From a virus, in IMG/VR virus record IMGVR_UViG_3300008107_007821, positions 1-64,000 of that record: a stretch of 64,000 bases of DNA; one strand, given 5' to 3'. Every line of letters starts with the position of its first letter. Position 1 is the stretch's first letter. The notes under the pieces were generated by a model, which was not told where the DNA came from, made no database searches, and saw nothing but the letters and a program-made list of their open reading frames with translations. A program made the translations under genes and the position numbers. Shown here piece after piece: positions 1 to 10,500 of the stretch.

Positions 1-453
1 ATCACCTTGAGCACCAGCATCACCTTGTGCACCAGTGGCACCTTGAGCACCTTGGGGTCCTATATTACCTTGAAATCCTTGAGAACCAGTATCTCCTTGG
101 GCACCATTGGTTCCTGCATCACCTTGTGCACCAGCAGATCCTTGAGCACCTACATCACCTTGGAATCCTTGTGCACCTTGAGATCCAATATCTCCCTGAG
201 CACCTGTTGCACCTTGAGCACCAGCAGATCCTTGAGCACCAGCAGATCCTTGAGCACCAGTTGCTCCTTGAGGTCCTACATTGCCAATACTAATTACTGT
301 GGTCCCTATACCAACACCTAGAGTGTCCTGACGAATGAATAACTTTCCATCATAATGGTTAATAGCTAGTTCTCCCAGACCTAACTGCTCTACTGTGGGA
401 GTTTTTCCTTGAACTAACGATCTTTTGACCTTGATGGTAGGATTAGTATTCAT
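1..453 (-). CDS. Collagen-like tail-fibre/appendage protein, 3' part outside window
   Basis: The minus-strand frame is open from an ATG at 451-453 to the left edge, giving 151 residues of an incomplete protein. The N-terminus ([15 protein letters not shown], then a [10 protein letters not shown] segment) resembles the start of cyanophage fibre proteins. From about residue 57 to the edge the protein is unbroken Gly-X-Y repeat rich in GAQG, which predicts a collagen-like triple helix. It is the last gene seen of the minus-strand appendage block and follows the 64-aa coiled-coil gene. Role as a virion fibre is inferred; total length and C-terminal domain cannot be seen. Confidence 0.8.
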   Translation of the reverse strand, partial: MNTNPTIKVKRSLVQGKTPTVEQLGLGELAINHYDGKLFIRQDTLGVGIGTTVISIGNVGPQGATGAQGSAGAQGSAGAQGATGAQGDIGSQGAQGFQGDVGAQGSAGAQGDAGTNGAQGDTGSQGFQGNIGPQGAQGATGAQGDAGAQGD

Positions 454-502
454 TCATCCTCATTGGCGGTATATACCTTAATCCCCAATATATATGGGGT
501 TT

Positions 503-514
503 TATTTATTTATT
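503..514 (-). promoter_or_regulatory. Late-type promoter box (AATAAATA, two overlapping copies)
   Basis: Read on the minus strand, the 3' end of the 64-aa gene carries overlapping AATAAATA boxes about 50 nt upstream of the collagen-like gene at 453. This matches the T4-type late -10 element (TATAAATA family). A weak CCCC/GGGG stem lies at 483-499 in the leader. Confidence 0.45.
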
Positions 515-707
515 AAAAAGATTCAGATGAATCTACTTTTTTTCTAGTAGATTTTTGTGATTCAGTCTTATCAAGTTTAGAAGTCAATTCACTTATTGTT
601 GATGATAAAGAATTAATTTTAGCTTCATAAACTACAACTTGATTTGAAAGTTCAGAAACTTTCTTTTGATAGGCACTCAATAAGAATTGATAATCAACAT
701 CATTCAT
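513..707 (-). CDS. Small coiled-coil protein (64 aa), unknown function
   Basis: The 64-aa protein is mostly one heptad-rich helix (residues about 8-50, e.g. SELSNQVVVYEAKINSL and ISELTSKL), followed by a Lys/Ser-rich tail. The start overlaps the preceding gene's stop by one base (TAATG), which suggests translational coupling to the large structural gene upstream. Its position between two fibre genes suggests a fibre-associated trimerisation or assembly factor, but this is inference only. Confidence 0.7.
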   Translation of the reverse strand: MNDVDYQFLLSAYQKKVSELSNQVVVYEAKINSLSSTISELTSKLDKTESQKSTRKKVDSSESF

Positions 708-2527
708 TAGAATGTTCCTGCATCTACTGTAATATTTTCAAGGAATCTTTCCGCACCAGTACAAGAAATAACTTGTGAAGTTCCAGCACAATCAGTAACC
801 CAAAGTGCTCCAATTTCAACTGCAGCATATGCATTAGCAGTCAGAACACCTGAAGATTCAGTTACATCTGATGCAATACCAACTCTTCTTGCACTATCAT
901 CCCAATAAACTGATGCCTTCTTAGCAGAACCACTATACCAGTTAAGTAGGATACCAATATCAAGGTTTAAGTCTGAAATTGGAGGAATTAATTGTCCAGA
1001 ACCATTATCAATTAATCCAAGGTCAATAAGTGGATCTTGTACCTTTAATGTGTCTGTATTAACTTCAGTTGCAGTTCCTAATACATATAAATCACCACTA
1101 ATTACAACACTATTTGCAAATCCTACTGCACCAGTAGTGTTAGTGATAGTAATTGCAGATGTACCATCTGCTGCTCTAATAGCACCTGAATTAATATTTG
1201 GTGCAGATAATACATTAGTGTTTGGATTATATAATAGTTCAGCATCAACTCCTACAGTCTTTCCAGTTCCAGAACCATCAGTAAAGGTAAGATTATAATT
1301 TTGGTTAGTTGCAATTCCAACAGTATCAACTGATGTTGATGTGGTTGCAGTTGTGGCACTAGAAGCATTGCCACTTAAAGCACCATAGAAAGTTGTTGCA
1401 GTGACAGTAGTATCACTAACAGTAACTCCAGTTCCAACAGCAAGACGAACACCATCTGCCATGGTTGTGGTTCCAATAGCAAGACCATAATTAAATGCAA
1501 ATGCATCAGTAGAGAATCCAAGAGTTCCACTCTTAAACCACATTAATTGCTTATAAGTATCTGGAAGTGTATTAATTCCAGATGCAACAAATGAAACTAA
1601 TGGACTTCCAACTGTCGATGCAATAGCAACACCTGCATGATTTGCAGTATCATCATTTGGAGTTACTGCAGTTGTAAATCCAAGAATAATATCTTTATTC
1701 TCAATGTAAACATCTGCACTTTTTAATGTAATAGTAGTTCCACCAACAGTTACATTGCCAGTAACATTAATATTTCCTCCAACATGAAGGGATTTTTGTA
1801 TTCCTGCACCACCATTAACTCTAAAAGCCCCATTTTGAGGATTGGTAGAATCACTTGTATCTGATATTGTAGTAATGCCAAGAACTCTAAGTCCAGCATC
1901 AGCAAGAATATCTCCATCAACAAATAAGGTTGAACTTATTGTTGTAATACCAAGAACAGAAAGTTCTTGAATTTCCGCATGTGCTTGAACATCAAGAGTA
2001 TTATTGGCAACTGTCAATCCATTGAAGGTTGAAATTCCATTAACATAAAGATTTTGACCAATATTTACGCTCTTCTCAACGCCAATACCACCTTCTACTA
2101 TAATAGCACCAGTATCTTTGCTTGTAGAATCTGTGGTATCTGAGAATGTGGTAATGCCAGTAAAGGTAGCATTATTAGATCCACTCCCCCAACTTAAGTT
2201 TCCACTACCATCATTAGTCAGTACAGATCCTGATGATCCTTGAGATGCTGGAAAATAAAAAGTTATTGCTGCACCTACAGATGCTGGTGCAGCAAGAGTG
2301 ATAAAATCAGAACCACCTGTTGCTTCTACAAGATTGACTCCACTTCCCTTTGAAGCAGTTTCTTTCTTCCAATATCTATGAGAACCAACAAACTTATTAT
2401 TATTTGTGGTACTGTCAATGCCTACATAAAAATCAAATGAATCCGTGGTAAAGGCTGGTTCACCTGCTTTTAAACCTGGCAGATTTGATAAAGCACCTCT
2501 TTTAACCTGTAAGACTGGTGCTGGCAT
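707..2527 (-). CDS. Large beta-rich virion structural protein (606 aa)
   Basis: The N-terminus (MPAPVLQVKRGALSNLPGL, then GEPAFTTDSFDFYVGID) resembles the particle-attachment head of cyanophage fibre proteins; compare KVKRSLV in the neighbouring collagen gene. The rest is Gly/Thr/Ser/Val-rich with recurring blocks of the form GITTxSDTTDSTxxxxGAxxVxGGxGIxKSxxxGxN at about residues 120-260, as in trimeric beta-prism or beta-helix fibres. No enzyme motif is seen. It lies in the minus-strand appendage operon with a late-type box upstream. Identity as a tail-fibre or baseplate appendage is inferred from composition and context. Confidence 0.75.
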   Translation of the reverse strand: MPAPVLQVKRGALSNLPGLKAGEPAFTTDSFDFYVGIDSTTNNNKFVGSHRYWKKETASKGSGVNLVEATGGSDFITLAAPASVGAAITFYFPASQGSSGSVLTNDGSGNLSWGSGSNNATFTGITTFSDTTDSTSKDTGAIIVEGGIGVEKSVNIGQNLYVNGISTFNGLTVANNTLDVQAHAEIQELSVLGITTISSTLFVDGDILADAGLRVLGITTISDTSDSTNPQNGAFRVNGGAGIQKSLHVGGNINVTGNVTVGGTTITLKSADVYIENKDIILGFTTAVTPNDDTANHAGVAIASTVGSPLVSFVASGINTLPDTYKQLMWFKSGTLGFSTDAFAFNYGLAIGTTTMADGVRLAVGTGVTVSDTTVTATTFYGALSGNASSATTATTSTSVDTVGIATNQNYNLTFTDGSGTGKTVGVDAELLYNPNTNVLSAPNINSGAIRAADGTSAITITNTTGAVGFANSVVISGDLYVLGTATEVNTDTLKVQDPLIDLGLIDNGSGQLIPPISDLNLDIGILLNWYSGSAKKASVYWDDSARRVGIASDVTESSGVLTANAYAAVEIGALWVTDCAGTSQVISCTGAERFLENITVDAGTF

Positions 2528-2548
2528 GACTTCTTTTTTACTTTATTC

Positions 2549-2556
2549 TATTTATC
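2549..2556 (-). promoter_or_regulatory. Late-type promoter box GATAAATA
   Basis: GATAAATA on the minus strand, about 22 nt upstream of the ATG at 2527 and overlapping the stop of the 107-aa gene. It fits the late-promoter pattern seen before several other virion genes in this window. Confidence 0.45.
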
Positions 2557-2878
2557 AGAAGGTCCCAGCATCAAGATCAATTCTATCATCAAGGTCTGTA
2601 TCCAATCTATCTAGGAATGTATTTGCATAACCAACCAATCCTGGTTGAATAGTCTCTGTTCCTGCTGCATAATTCAATACTTCATCAGGATTCACCATCT
2701 TAAACTTCTGAATGGATGAATCATATACCATCACATACTTATCATTATTATTTGTATTATCAAAATCTACTGAGTCTTGGATTCTCATAATTCCAGGATC
2801 TGATTGTACTTCTTGTATAGATTGTGTAGTTGTTTCAACTGTAAATTGTGATGAAACTAATTCTACTTCTATAGTCAT
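2555..2878 (-). CDS. Conserved-looking small structural-block protein (107 aa)
   Basis: I do not recognise a family. The 107-aa protein begins MTIEVELVSSQFTVETTT and contains an Asp/Asn-rich middle (VDFDNTNNNDKYVMVYDSS) like the display segments of the neighbouring fibre proteins. It overlaps the 108-aa gene by one base (TAATG). The C-terminal RLDTDLDDRIDLDAGTF resembles the NITVDAGTF ending of the 606-aa protein, hinting at a shared terminal motif. Probably a small appendage component. Confidence 0.65.
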   Translation of the reverse strand: MTIEVELVSSQFTVETTTQSIQEVQSDPGIMRIQDSVDFDNTNNNDKYVMVYDSSIQKFKMVNPDEVLNYAAGTETIQPGLVGYANTFLDRLDTDLDDRIDLDAGTF

Positions 2879-3204
2879 TAGGATGCAGTTCCTTTTACTA
2901 TTACTGTACCTTCTACTACTTTATTTGGAACTCCACTTGTAGTAGATATTACATCATAAACATATCTTCCTGGAGGAATGGTTGCAGTAATTGTACTTGC
3001 CATTCCTATATTAATAATTCCAGTTGATGTAGAAGCTATGGAAACAGTAAATGGATATGATGTTGTTGCAGAATAATGCTTCTTCAACTTAGAAGAAAAA
3101 GTATATCCAGAAAGATTTAAAGCACCACCATCTAGTTTGATTTTTAGGGAAGTAGAAAATCTAGTTCCCTGATCAATTGATAGATTGACTACTGGTACTG
3201 CCAT
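2878..3204 (-). CDS. Small virion-block protein (108 aa), Ig-like or beta-sandwich
   Basis: The 108-aa protein is predominantly beta, with alternating hydrophobics and a PPGRYVYDVIS turn typical of small beta-sandwich phage proteins. The start MAVPVVNLSIDQGTRF and a segment FSSKLKKHYS are visible. A late-type AATAAATA box (3216-3223) lies 12 nt upstream. It sits between the 1316-aa collagen fibre and the 107-aa gene. Function is not known; an adaptor or decoration role for the fibre is inferred. Confidence 0.65.
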   Translation of the reverse strand: MAVPVVNLSIDQGTRFSTSLKIKLDGGALNLSGYTFSSKLKKHYSATTSYPFTVSIASTSTGIINIGMASTITATIPPGRYVYDVISTTSGVPNKVVEGTVIVKGTAS

Positions 3205-3215
3205 GGTTTTTTAAT

Positions 3216-3223
3216 TATTTATT
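3216..3223 (-). promoter_or_regulatory. Late-type promoter box AATAAATA
   Basis: AATAAATA on the minus strand at the junction between the 1316-aa fibre gene (stop at 3219) and the 108-aa gene. It is one of several such boxes that precede virion genes here. Confidence 0.45.
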
Positions 3224-6200
3224 GAGACTCAAGATCAGTAATTTTAGTTTGAAGTTCTTGAATCTGAGATTCTAATACTTCAATTCTTTCTATAGATTCC
3301 TGCAGTGCTTTTGTAAGAGGAGCAATAAATTCAGAATAACGAAGACCTTGATCACTATCTGGATTTTCTAAATCAGTTAATATCCAACCAGCAAAATCAT
3401 TTACTGCTGCATTATCAACTGCAGTCTTTACTTCTTGTGCAACAAATCCCCAGTGAGTTCTTACTCCAGGAACATCTTGTACTATTGGATTTCCTTCTTC
3501 ATCACTTCCAGTAACAATTCCACCACCAACTTTAAACTTATATGAAACTGGTCTCAGAGATTTAATAAAGGAAGTTCCTAGAACACTAGTTTCAATGTCA
3601 GTCTTATCTCTAAGATCTGATGTATTAATTGTTCCAGTGGCAGCAAAGACTGTAGCCCATCTATTACTAGACCCTCCCAAATTGAGAGTTCCATTTGTAG
3701 TAGGTCTAAAATTAGTATTTGTAACAACTACTCTATCTGCACCTACTGCTCCAAAAGTTAGATTAGTAGTTGCATTTGTCAATCTAACTGCATTGGAAGC
3801 ATTGAAGTTTCCAGAAACTGTCAGAGCATTATTAAATGTAGATGTTCCTGTTACAGTAATTCCACTTGAAGTAACTGTTAATCCACTAGTAAATGTAGTA
3901 GCATTATTAAATGTGGAACCTCCAGTTACAGTAATACCACCAGAGGAAACTATCAAAGCATTTTGAATAGTTGTAATTCCAGTAATGGTTGTTTGACCTG
4001 CTAATGTAAGTCCTCCACTACCAGGGGCAATTCTAATAGTACCTGTAGTAGTTTTGGATTCAATTACAAATTGATTTGATGAATTATATCCTATAGCTCC
4101 AAAAGTTGTTCCTGAACCACAGAATCTGATTATATCTCCAGAATTATTTCTATTTGCATTTATAGCTGCGTTACTATTTCTAGAAAAATATGATAATGCA
4201 CCAGATCCTCTTGTTTTAAAAACAATTCCCACAGCAGAGTTTCCTTCTCCAGGATTAATACCTGCATCTGCACCTATAGTAGGTTCAGTAATATTAATAG
4301 ACAGATCTCCAGTAAATCTACTGAATCCACCTAATCCATCACCTGTGTCTGGACTAAAGAAGAATCCTCTTGAATCAGTTAAAGATGAGTCTATTACACC
4401 CATAATACCAACAGTTTGACCAGCCCTTCTAAATTGAATTAGACCTCCTTGTTCTGATCCAGTTTTTATACTATTTCTATTGATAATTAATGGTGCCCCA
4501 CTTTCCCTAGAAATATTAATTCTTCCTCCAGATAGAGGACCTGTAGATCTAACAGCAACTCCTAGATCTGTGGCTGCTCCAGATCCTCCAGGATTTGGTT
4601 TGTTGATATCTGAGAATAAACCAAATCCATCAGTTTCACCAAAACTAAACTTAGAAGCATAAAGAACTGAACTTGCTGCATCATACTTAAGAGTGGTTGA
4701 TGTTCCAGAATCTAAAGCAGTTGTTCTTATTCTAGGAGTTCCTTGTGCACCAGAAACAAAGATTGGATAATAAGTTGTTCCTGTATTAGTGTCTGTTGCA
4801 GCAATGAAATTAGAAGGTCCTGGCTCCCCTTGAGGTCCCTGTGCTCCCTGAGGTCCTTGAGGTCCTCTTGCTCCCTGTGGTCCTTGTGGTCCTGTACCTT
4901 GTGGTCCTTGTGGTCCTACTGATCCTTGTGCTCCCTGTGGTCCTTGAGGTCCTCTTGCTCCCTGTGGTCCTTGTGGACCTGTACCTTGGGGTCCTTGGGC
5001 ACCTTGTGGTCCTTGAGGTCCTCTAGGTCCTGGAGCACCAATATCACCAGGATCACCTTGAGCACCTTGAGGTCCTTGTGGTCCTCTTAATCCTTGAGGT
5101 CCTTGTGGTCCACTACCTTGAGGTCCTTGGAAACCTTGAGGTCCTCTAGCACCTTGAGATCCTTGAGGACCTTGAGGTCCTTGTACACCTTGAGGTCCAC
5201 TACCTTGAGGTCCTTGGAAACCTTGAGGTCCTTGGAAACCTTGTGCACCTTGTGGTCCTTGAGGTCCTCTAACTCCAGATCCTCCCTGTGGTCCTTGAAC
5301 GCCTTGAGGTCCTAAAGCACCTTGAGCACCTTGAGGTCCTACAGCACCAATATCACCAGCATCACCTTGAGCACCTTGAGCACCTTGAGGACCTTGAGGA
5401 CCTCTAGTACCTTGAGGTCCAGTTACTGATGCTCCTTGTGGTCCTTGGAAACCTTGAGGTCCTCTAGCACCTTGAGGTCCTTGAGCACCCTGAGGTCCTT
5501 GTGGTCCTCTTGGTCCAGATAAAGATCCTAAATTATCCCAATCAGTTCCATTATAGAACCAAACATTGGTTGTATCTTGTGCAACTACACAATCTCCTGT
5601 TGTAGCTGGATACCAAGGATATACAGTGTCATCTGCAGTTAATGTAGTATTTGGTGGTGATGTTGTAACTGAAGGAACTGTACCTACTACAACAAGATCT
5701 GTTCCTGGAGTTCCTTGAGCACCTTGAGGTCCAATTGCTCCTTGAGGTCCTTGGAATCCTTGAGGTCCTTGTGCTCCTTGAGGTCCTTGTGGTCCTCTTA
5801 ATCCAGTTAAACCTTGATCACCAGTTGGTCCTTGTGGTCCTTGGAAACCTTGAGGTCCTCTAGCACCTTGAGCACCTGTTGATCCTTGAGGTCCTTGAGG
5901 TCCTCGGAAACCTTGAGCACCTTGAGGTCCTGAAACACCTTGAGGTCCTGAATCTCCAATTGGTCCTTGAGGTCCTTGGAAACCTTGTGGTCCTTGGAAA
6001 CCTTGAGGTCCTCTAGCACCTTGTGGTCCTTGTGGTCCTCTTAATCCTTGAGGTCCTTGTGTACCTTGTGGTCCTTGGAAACCTTGTGGTCCTTGAGGTC
6101 CTTGGAAACCTTGAGGTCCTTGAGTCCCTTGAGCACCTTGAGCACCTTGAGAACCTACTGGTCCTTGAGGTCCTTGGAATCCTTGAGCACCTTGAGGTCC

Positions 6201-7169
6201 TTGGAATCCTTGAGCACCTTGAGGACCTACTTCTCCCTGAGGTCCTTGGAAACCTTGAGGTCCTATTAATCCTTGAGGTCCACTAGAACCTGAAACACCT
6301 TGTGCACCTTGAGGTCCAATTATCCCTTGAGGTCCTTGGAAACCTTGAGGTCCTCTTACACCTTGTGCACCTTGAGGTCCAATTGCTCCCTGAGGTCCTT
6401 GGAAACCTTGAGGTCCTTGGAAACCTTGAGGTCCTTGTGGTCCTTGGAAACCTTGTGCTCCTTGAGGTCCTTGAGGTCCTTGGAAACCTTGAGGTCCTCT
6501 TTGTCCAGCAGCTAATGCCCAAGTAAATCCTAATCCCGGACCAAGAGACTTAAGATATTGATCCCCATCAGGAGATCCTACATATCCATCAGCATTAGCA
6601 AGATCTCCTTGCAATCTAACTGTAGATACTCCTACATCAAGTGAGTATTCTGGTTGGGTACTTCCAATACCAAGATTTTGAGTGCTTGGAATGAAAACTA
6701 ATTGATTTGGCGCAACATCAAAAGTAGTTACTACATCCCCATCCCTAGCAGTAGAAAACCCAATATATCTTGGATTAGAATCAACAGGTTCATCTACAAT
6801 TAATGCAGTTGCAATAGTAATAGTTGCTATTCCAAGTCCAGGAGTAATAGTTCCTGCTACACTAACTCCAGGTCCAACAAAATTTAACTGAGTAATTGAA
6901 CCAATACCAGCATTGCCACCAATTATATTTCCTTCGTCTCTAACTGTAATACCAAGTTCTATTTGTCCTGGTGGTATAGTTACCCAATATCTTTCCCCTG
7001 GATGCTCTTCCAGAGAAACTAACATATATTGTGTTCCTACTGGCAATTCATCACCAGGAGGATCTCCCAGATTAGGCTCAGCTTGGTTTAACCCAAGATA
7101 TTGATATCTGTCTGTTGTGAGTCTTGACTGAGGAGTTCTAACAACTCTTCTACTGATATACTTTGCCAT
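3219..7169 (-). CDS. Collagen-like tail fibre with C-terminal S74 intramolecular chaperone (1316 aa)
   Basis: Residues about 1-220 form a beta-rich head ([20 protein letters not shown] start). Two long collagen-like Gly-X-Y tracts follow at about 221-488 and 552-780, dominated by [10 protein letters not shown] and GPQGAQG units, separated by a short globular insert containing [13 protein letters not shown] beta-structured shaft spans about 790-1180. The C-terminus (about 1186-1316) is an S74 endosialidase-type chaperone: [13 protein letters not shown] has the Ser and Lys expected for self-cleavage, then [17 protein letters not shown], and a coiled-coil end ([15 protein letters not shown]). 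In this family the chaperone drives trimerisation and then cuts itself off. Late boxes and a repeated 19-nt leader precede the gene. Confidence 0.88.
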   Translation of the reverse strand: MAKYISRRVVRTPQSRLTTDRYQYLGLNQAEPNLGDPPGDELPVGTQYMLVSLEEHPGERYWVTIPPGQIELGITVRDEGNIIGGNAGIGSITQLNFVGPGVSVAGTITPGLGIATITIATALIVDEPVDSNPRYIGFSTARDGDVVTTFDVAPNQLVFIPSTQNLGIGSTQPEYSLDVGVSTVRLQGDLANADGYVGSPDGDQYLKSLGPGLGFTWALAAGQRGPQGFQGPQGPQGAQGFQGPQGPQGFQGPQGFQGPQGAIGPQGAQGVRGPQGFQGPQGIIGPQGAQGVSGSSGPQGLIGPQGFQGPQGEVGPQGAQGFQGPQGAQGFQGPQGPVGSQGAQGAQGTQGPQGFQGPQGPQGFQGPQGTQGPQGLRGPQGPQGARGPQGFQGPQGFQGPQGPIGDSGPQGVSGPQGAQGFRGPQGPQGSTGAQGARGPQGFQGPQGPTGDQGLTGLRGPQGPQGAQGPQGFQGPQGAIGPQGAQGTPGTDLVVVGTVPSVTTSPPNTTLTADDTVYPWYPATTGDCVVAQDTTNVWFYNGTDWDNLGSLSGPRGPQGPQGAQGPQGARGPQGFQGPQGASVTGPQGTRGPQGPQGAQGAQGDAGDIGAVGPQGAQGALGPQGVQGPQGGSGVRGPQGPQGAQGFQGPQGFQGPQGSGPQGVQGPQGPQGSQGARGPQGFQGPQGSGPQGPQGLRGPQGPQGAQGDPGDIGAPGPRGPQGPQGAQGPQGTGPQGPQGARGPQGPQGAQGSVGPQGPQGTGPQGPQGARGPQGPQGAQGPQGEPGPSNFIAATDTNTGTTYYPIFVSGAQGTPRIRTTALDSGTSTTLKYDAASSVLYASKFSFGETDGFGLFSDINKPNPGGSGAATDLGVAVRSTGPLSGGRINISRESGAPLIINRNSIKTGSEQGGLIQFRRAGQTVGIMGVIDSSLTDSRGFFFSPDTGDGLGGFSRFTGDLSINITEPTIGADAGINPGEGNSAVGIVFKTRGSGALSYFSRNSNAAINANRNNSGDIIRFCGSGTTFGAIGYNSSNQFVIESKTTTGTIRIAPGSGGLTLAGQTTITGITTIQNALIVSSGGITVTGGSTFNNATTFTSGLTVTSSGITVTGTSTFNNALTVSGNFNASNAVRLTNATTNLTFGAVGADRVVVTNTNFRPTTNGTLNLGGSSNRWATVFAATGTINTSDLRDKTDIETSVLGTSFIKSLRPVSYKFKVGGGIVTGSDEEGNPIVQDVPGVRTHWGFVAQEVKTAVDNAAVNDFAGWILTDLENPDSDQGLRYSEFIAPLTKALQESIERIEVLESQIQELQTKITDLESQ
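4828..6510 (-). repeat. Degenerate 9-18 bp tandem repeats encoding Gly-X-Y
   Basis: The two collagen tracts of the 1316-aa fibre gene are DNA repeats built on ccttgaggtcc and ccttggaaa units on the plus strand. The unit register and near-identity of many copies make this a likely site of recombination and length variation. A similar tract occupies about 1-285 in the truncated fibre gene. Confidence 0.85.
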
Positions 7170-7172
7170 ATC

Positions 7173-7191
7173 TGGGTTCCACTATCCCCCT
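7173..7191 (-). repeat. 19-nt leader repeat, copy 1
   Basis: The plus-strand string tgggttccactatccccct lies just upstream of the 1316-aa gene's ATG and is identical to the string at 11281-11299 upstream of the 1227-aa gene. On the message it reads AGGGGGATAGTGGAACCCA. A late-type AATAAATA box (7201-7208) is directly upstream. Confidence 0.8.
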
Positions 7192-7200
7192 TAATAGATT

Positions 7201-7208
7201 TATTTATT
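7201..7208 (-). promoter_or_regulatory. Late-type promoter box AATAAATA
   Basis: AATAAATA on the minus strand about 32 nt upstream of the 1316-aa fibre gene, followed by the 19-nt leader repeat. It overlaps the stop of the 127-aa gene. Confidence 0.5.
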
Positions 7209-7590
7209 ATTGATTAAGAGTCTCTAAAAGAGAAACTGTATACTTAAGATGATTTGGATTGGTGCTTGAAATTCCAACCATTCTCAATCTGTCTGTTTTT
7301 AATGCTGTTCTTTCTAAAACCAGTCTTCCTTCCAATAGGACAATAGCATCATTTGGAGGAACTGTAACATTGTAAATTAATTCAGTAGTAGATGTTGTAA
7401 TTCCACCACCAGATAATCTATTGTCTCTTTCGTGATAAAAACTTACAGTTCCAATTCCACTTCCAGTATTAGAAACTTGAGCATACAGGACAATGCTAGT
7501 ATAACCAGTTTTGGTGGTGTAAATTCCAACATTAGTAGTTGAAACTACACCAGTAATTGTTTTATATTGATTTAAAGGTTGTTGAGCCAT
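7207..7590 (-). CDS. Small structural-block protein (127 aa)
   Basis: A 127-aa protein starting MAQQPLNQYKTITGVV. Features are short beta strands (VGIYTTKTGYTSIVLYAQVSN) and a PPNDAIVLLEGRLVLE segment, reminiscent of small beta-sandwich proteins found next to phage fibre genes. It follows the 1227-aa gene after 6 nt. I recognise no named family. A role as adaptor or decoration protein is inferred from context alone. Confidence 0.7.
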   Translation of the reverse strand: MAQQPLNQYKTITGVVSTTNVGIYTTKTGYTSIVLYAQVSNTGSGIGTVSFYHERDNRLSGGGITTSTTELIYNVTVPPNDAIVLLEGRLVLERTALKTDRLRMVGISSTNPNHLKYTVSLLETLNQ

Positions 7591-7596
7591 AATAGG

Positions 7597-10500
7597 TTAC
7601 TGTTGAAGGGCAATGATTAATGGTGTAACTTCTGCCTGCAAACTCTTACTGAATGCTTGTCCACTAATAGTTCCAGTATTTTGGTTAATAGTAATACCTT
7701 CACTAATTCTAAAGTCACCACTTTGGTCTGTGCTGGTAAATGGAACTTTACCACCATTAGTGGCTACCACTTGATTTTCGTCAATTGGAACTGCTCCTTT
7801 AGAAGGAATTGCATTAACAATATCTGTTCCTGTACCTATATATTCAAAAGTAATACTACTTGCAATAATTTTACTTGATTGATAGAAGTATACTGATGCT
7901 CCTACAGAGACAAGAGGAGAATAAGTAATAAATTCATCAAATACAACAGTTGTAGTACCACCTGCTGAAACTGAGGTTGCAGAAACTGGGTTAAAGAAGT
8001 ATGGTTCTAATATTGCAGTAGCTGTTGCTGTTGTTCCAATTCCTGGTCCAATTGCTGGAGGAGGAGCTATAGTTACTGTTGGGGGTGAAGTTGTTGCATA
8101 ACCAGTTCCAGAAACTAAGATTTCAATACCAGTAATTGTTCCACCTGCTCCAATATTATCTTCAAAGATAGCAGCTTCTGCTGGAATAAACAGATCTACA
8201 TTTTCTGGAAGGTCTATTGTTACTTCTACAGGAGATGCTGGATCATATCCATATCCAGGATTTGTAATTTCAAAACCACTTACAAAATAATACTGAGTTC
8301 CAATAACTGCAATTTGTCCATCATAAGGTCTTTGTCCTTTTGGAAGTATTAATGCAGGGGCAGCACCAGTTCCAATACCAATGATTGAAGTAATAATGCC
8401 TGCTCTTGATGCAATAAAATCATCAGTTAATGGAGAGGTTGTCATTCCAGAAACTATTACCTGAGGATAGCTTCCAATACCAGACTGATAACTTACATTT
8501 ACGGGGATATTTTGAATCAGATATGTAGATATTCCTGAAATAAATTGAATTGAAGCAATTTCTGCTTGCTTAACATATCCAGTAGATAATCCTGTTGGGG
8601 GTGGTGAAGTTTCATTCAAGTATGTTAAAGATCCATCCTCAGAATCTCTATATCCTAATCCAGCATTAATTGAATTTCCATTGCCTAATGTTAAAATATC
8701 TGAGCAGATTGCTTCTACAATAATTTTAGAATCTCTTCTGCAGAATTCTCTTCCCTTTACTGAACCACCATAATCAAATGCAGTTCCTGCAGCACCAAAA
8801 GGTCCACTTGTGGATGTAATAAATCCTACAACCTCAGAAGCAATAAATTCTTTATTTTGTCTTAAAATATTAACTGCATCTTTAAATTCTTGAGATGCAC
8901 CAACACCAACATTAATTACCAGTCTATCTACATTTTCACCTACTGGTTCTTCTGCTACTGTTCCAACATACTGCAGTGGTGTAGCACCATTTGAAACTAA
9001 TCCAAAATTACCAAATGATGAGTTTGAGTTGTTGAGGTCACAAACACCACCAGTATCACAGAATACTGCAGTATCACAGCAAATTGTAAATAGTGAAACT
9101 AACTGAGCATATCCAAAGTTGGTGATTGATACCCCAATGCCACCTTGATTATATTGAGTATAGGCATCAAGAACCATGGATTTAAATCCACCTGCTCTAT
9201 TGCCATCAATCCTCATTCCAATACTGTCTGGAACAAAGTTTGTACAATTCTGTACATATGGTGACTGCCAGTTCTGTTCAGTTCCATCAGCATATCCATA
9301 TCCCATTGTTGGGAATGAAACCATTGCTTTTCCTGGATTGCTTGGTCCCACAAAGGACATCTGTGCAACATAGCATCCTCTCTTTACATAGAAGAGGTCA
9401 GTTAGATCTCTAGTAGTAACAAGAGTTCTTCTTAAATCTTCTCCAACAACTGCAACTCTTTCGTTCAAACTAATAGGACCATCTTCAACATATAAACCAG
9501 CATATACTCTAATAGTATCTCCAGGTTCTGCTATAGATGCTGCTTTTTTAATTGTTAAGAAAGCATCTCCAGGACCAGTTCCTCCATTACTGTCACTGCC
9601 TAACTTATTAACAAACCACTCATTTCCAATTCTAGGTCCTGGTGGTTGCCAGGTTAACTCACCTGCAGGATAGTTAATGTTTGGTGCAGATGCAGTTCCT
9701 AATCCAATGATTGAAGTAATTATTCCAACACAGGATGCAACTGCAGAAACTACATTTGCACATCCATTTGGATTTGTATTTGAATCTCCATCTCCAATAA
9801 TTTCAGTATCAATCAGTTGAGTAATGCTGGATATACCAGATTGGAAAGATATTGGTAGTGGAGAATTGTTAACTACATACTGGGCAATATTTGCTATTCG
9901 TCCAATACCTGCAAGTGTTGCTACCTTTACATAATCAGCACCAAGTATTGCTTCAGTAGCAGGATTTGGGTCTAAATGCTGAAGAGTTGGTCCGTCATAA
10001 TAAGATAAACCTGCTCCTACTGACTGTGAATTTCCACCTCTGGAAATATCAAAAGCAATAGAATCAACAATTAACCCAATGTCCCTTTTACACTTTGATG
10101 GTCCATTGACAAGTCCTGCAAGTCCATAATCAAATAATGGACCATTAGATCCAAAGGGTCCACTTGTTGAAGTAATAAATCCTACAACTTCATTGGCAAT
10201 AAATTCTTTGTTTCTAACAAGAAGATTGGAAGCATCAATAAATCTTCCACTAATTCCTAATGCTTGAGATCCAAGAACTGAATATGCATATCCTACATTA
10301 TTATTAGAGTCTATTACTTCTCCTCTGACTCTCAAATCACCAGCGATATCTACTGTTCTGGTGGGTGTTAATGTATTGATACCAATGATTGGTTGAATTG
10401 TCTTCAGAAGAGTGTTATCTAATGAAGTTACTGTAGTGATACCAAAATTAGATGCTCTTGCTAAAGTTCCACCAATACCAATATCTAACTTAGCAGTTGT

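Noticed and set aside
1-321. Plus-strand frame rich in Ser/Thr/Leu at the left edge
   Set aside because: It is the antisense of the collagen tract of the truncated fibre gene.
4828-6510. CRISPR array
   Set aside because: The repeats are protein-coding Gly-X-Y units without unique spacers.
4841-6526. Several long Leu-rich or Arg/Ser-rich open frames on both strands across the collagen region
   Set aside because: They are by-products of the Gly-X-Y codon repeat read in other frames; they have no start context and their composition is absurdly biased.
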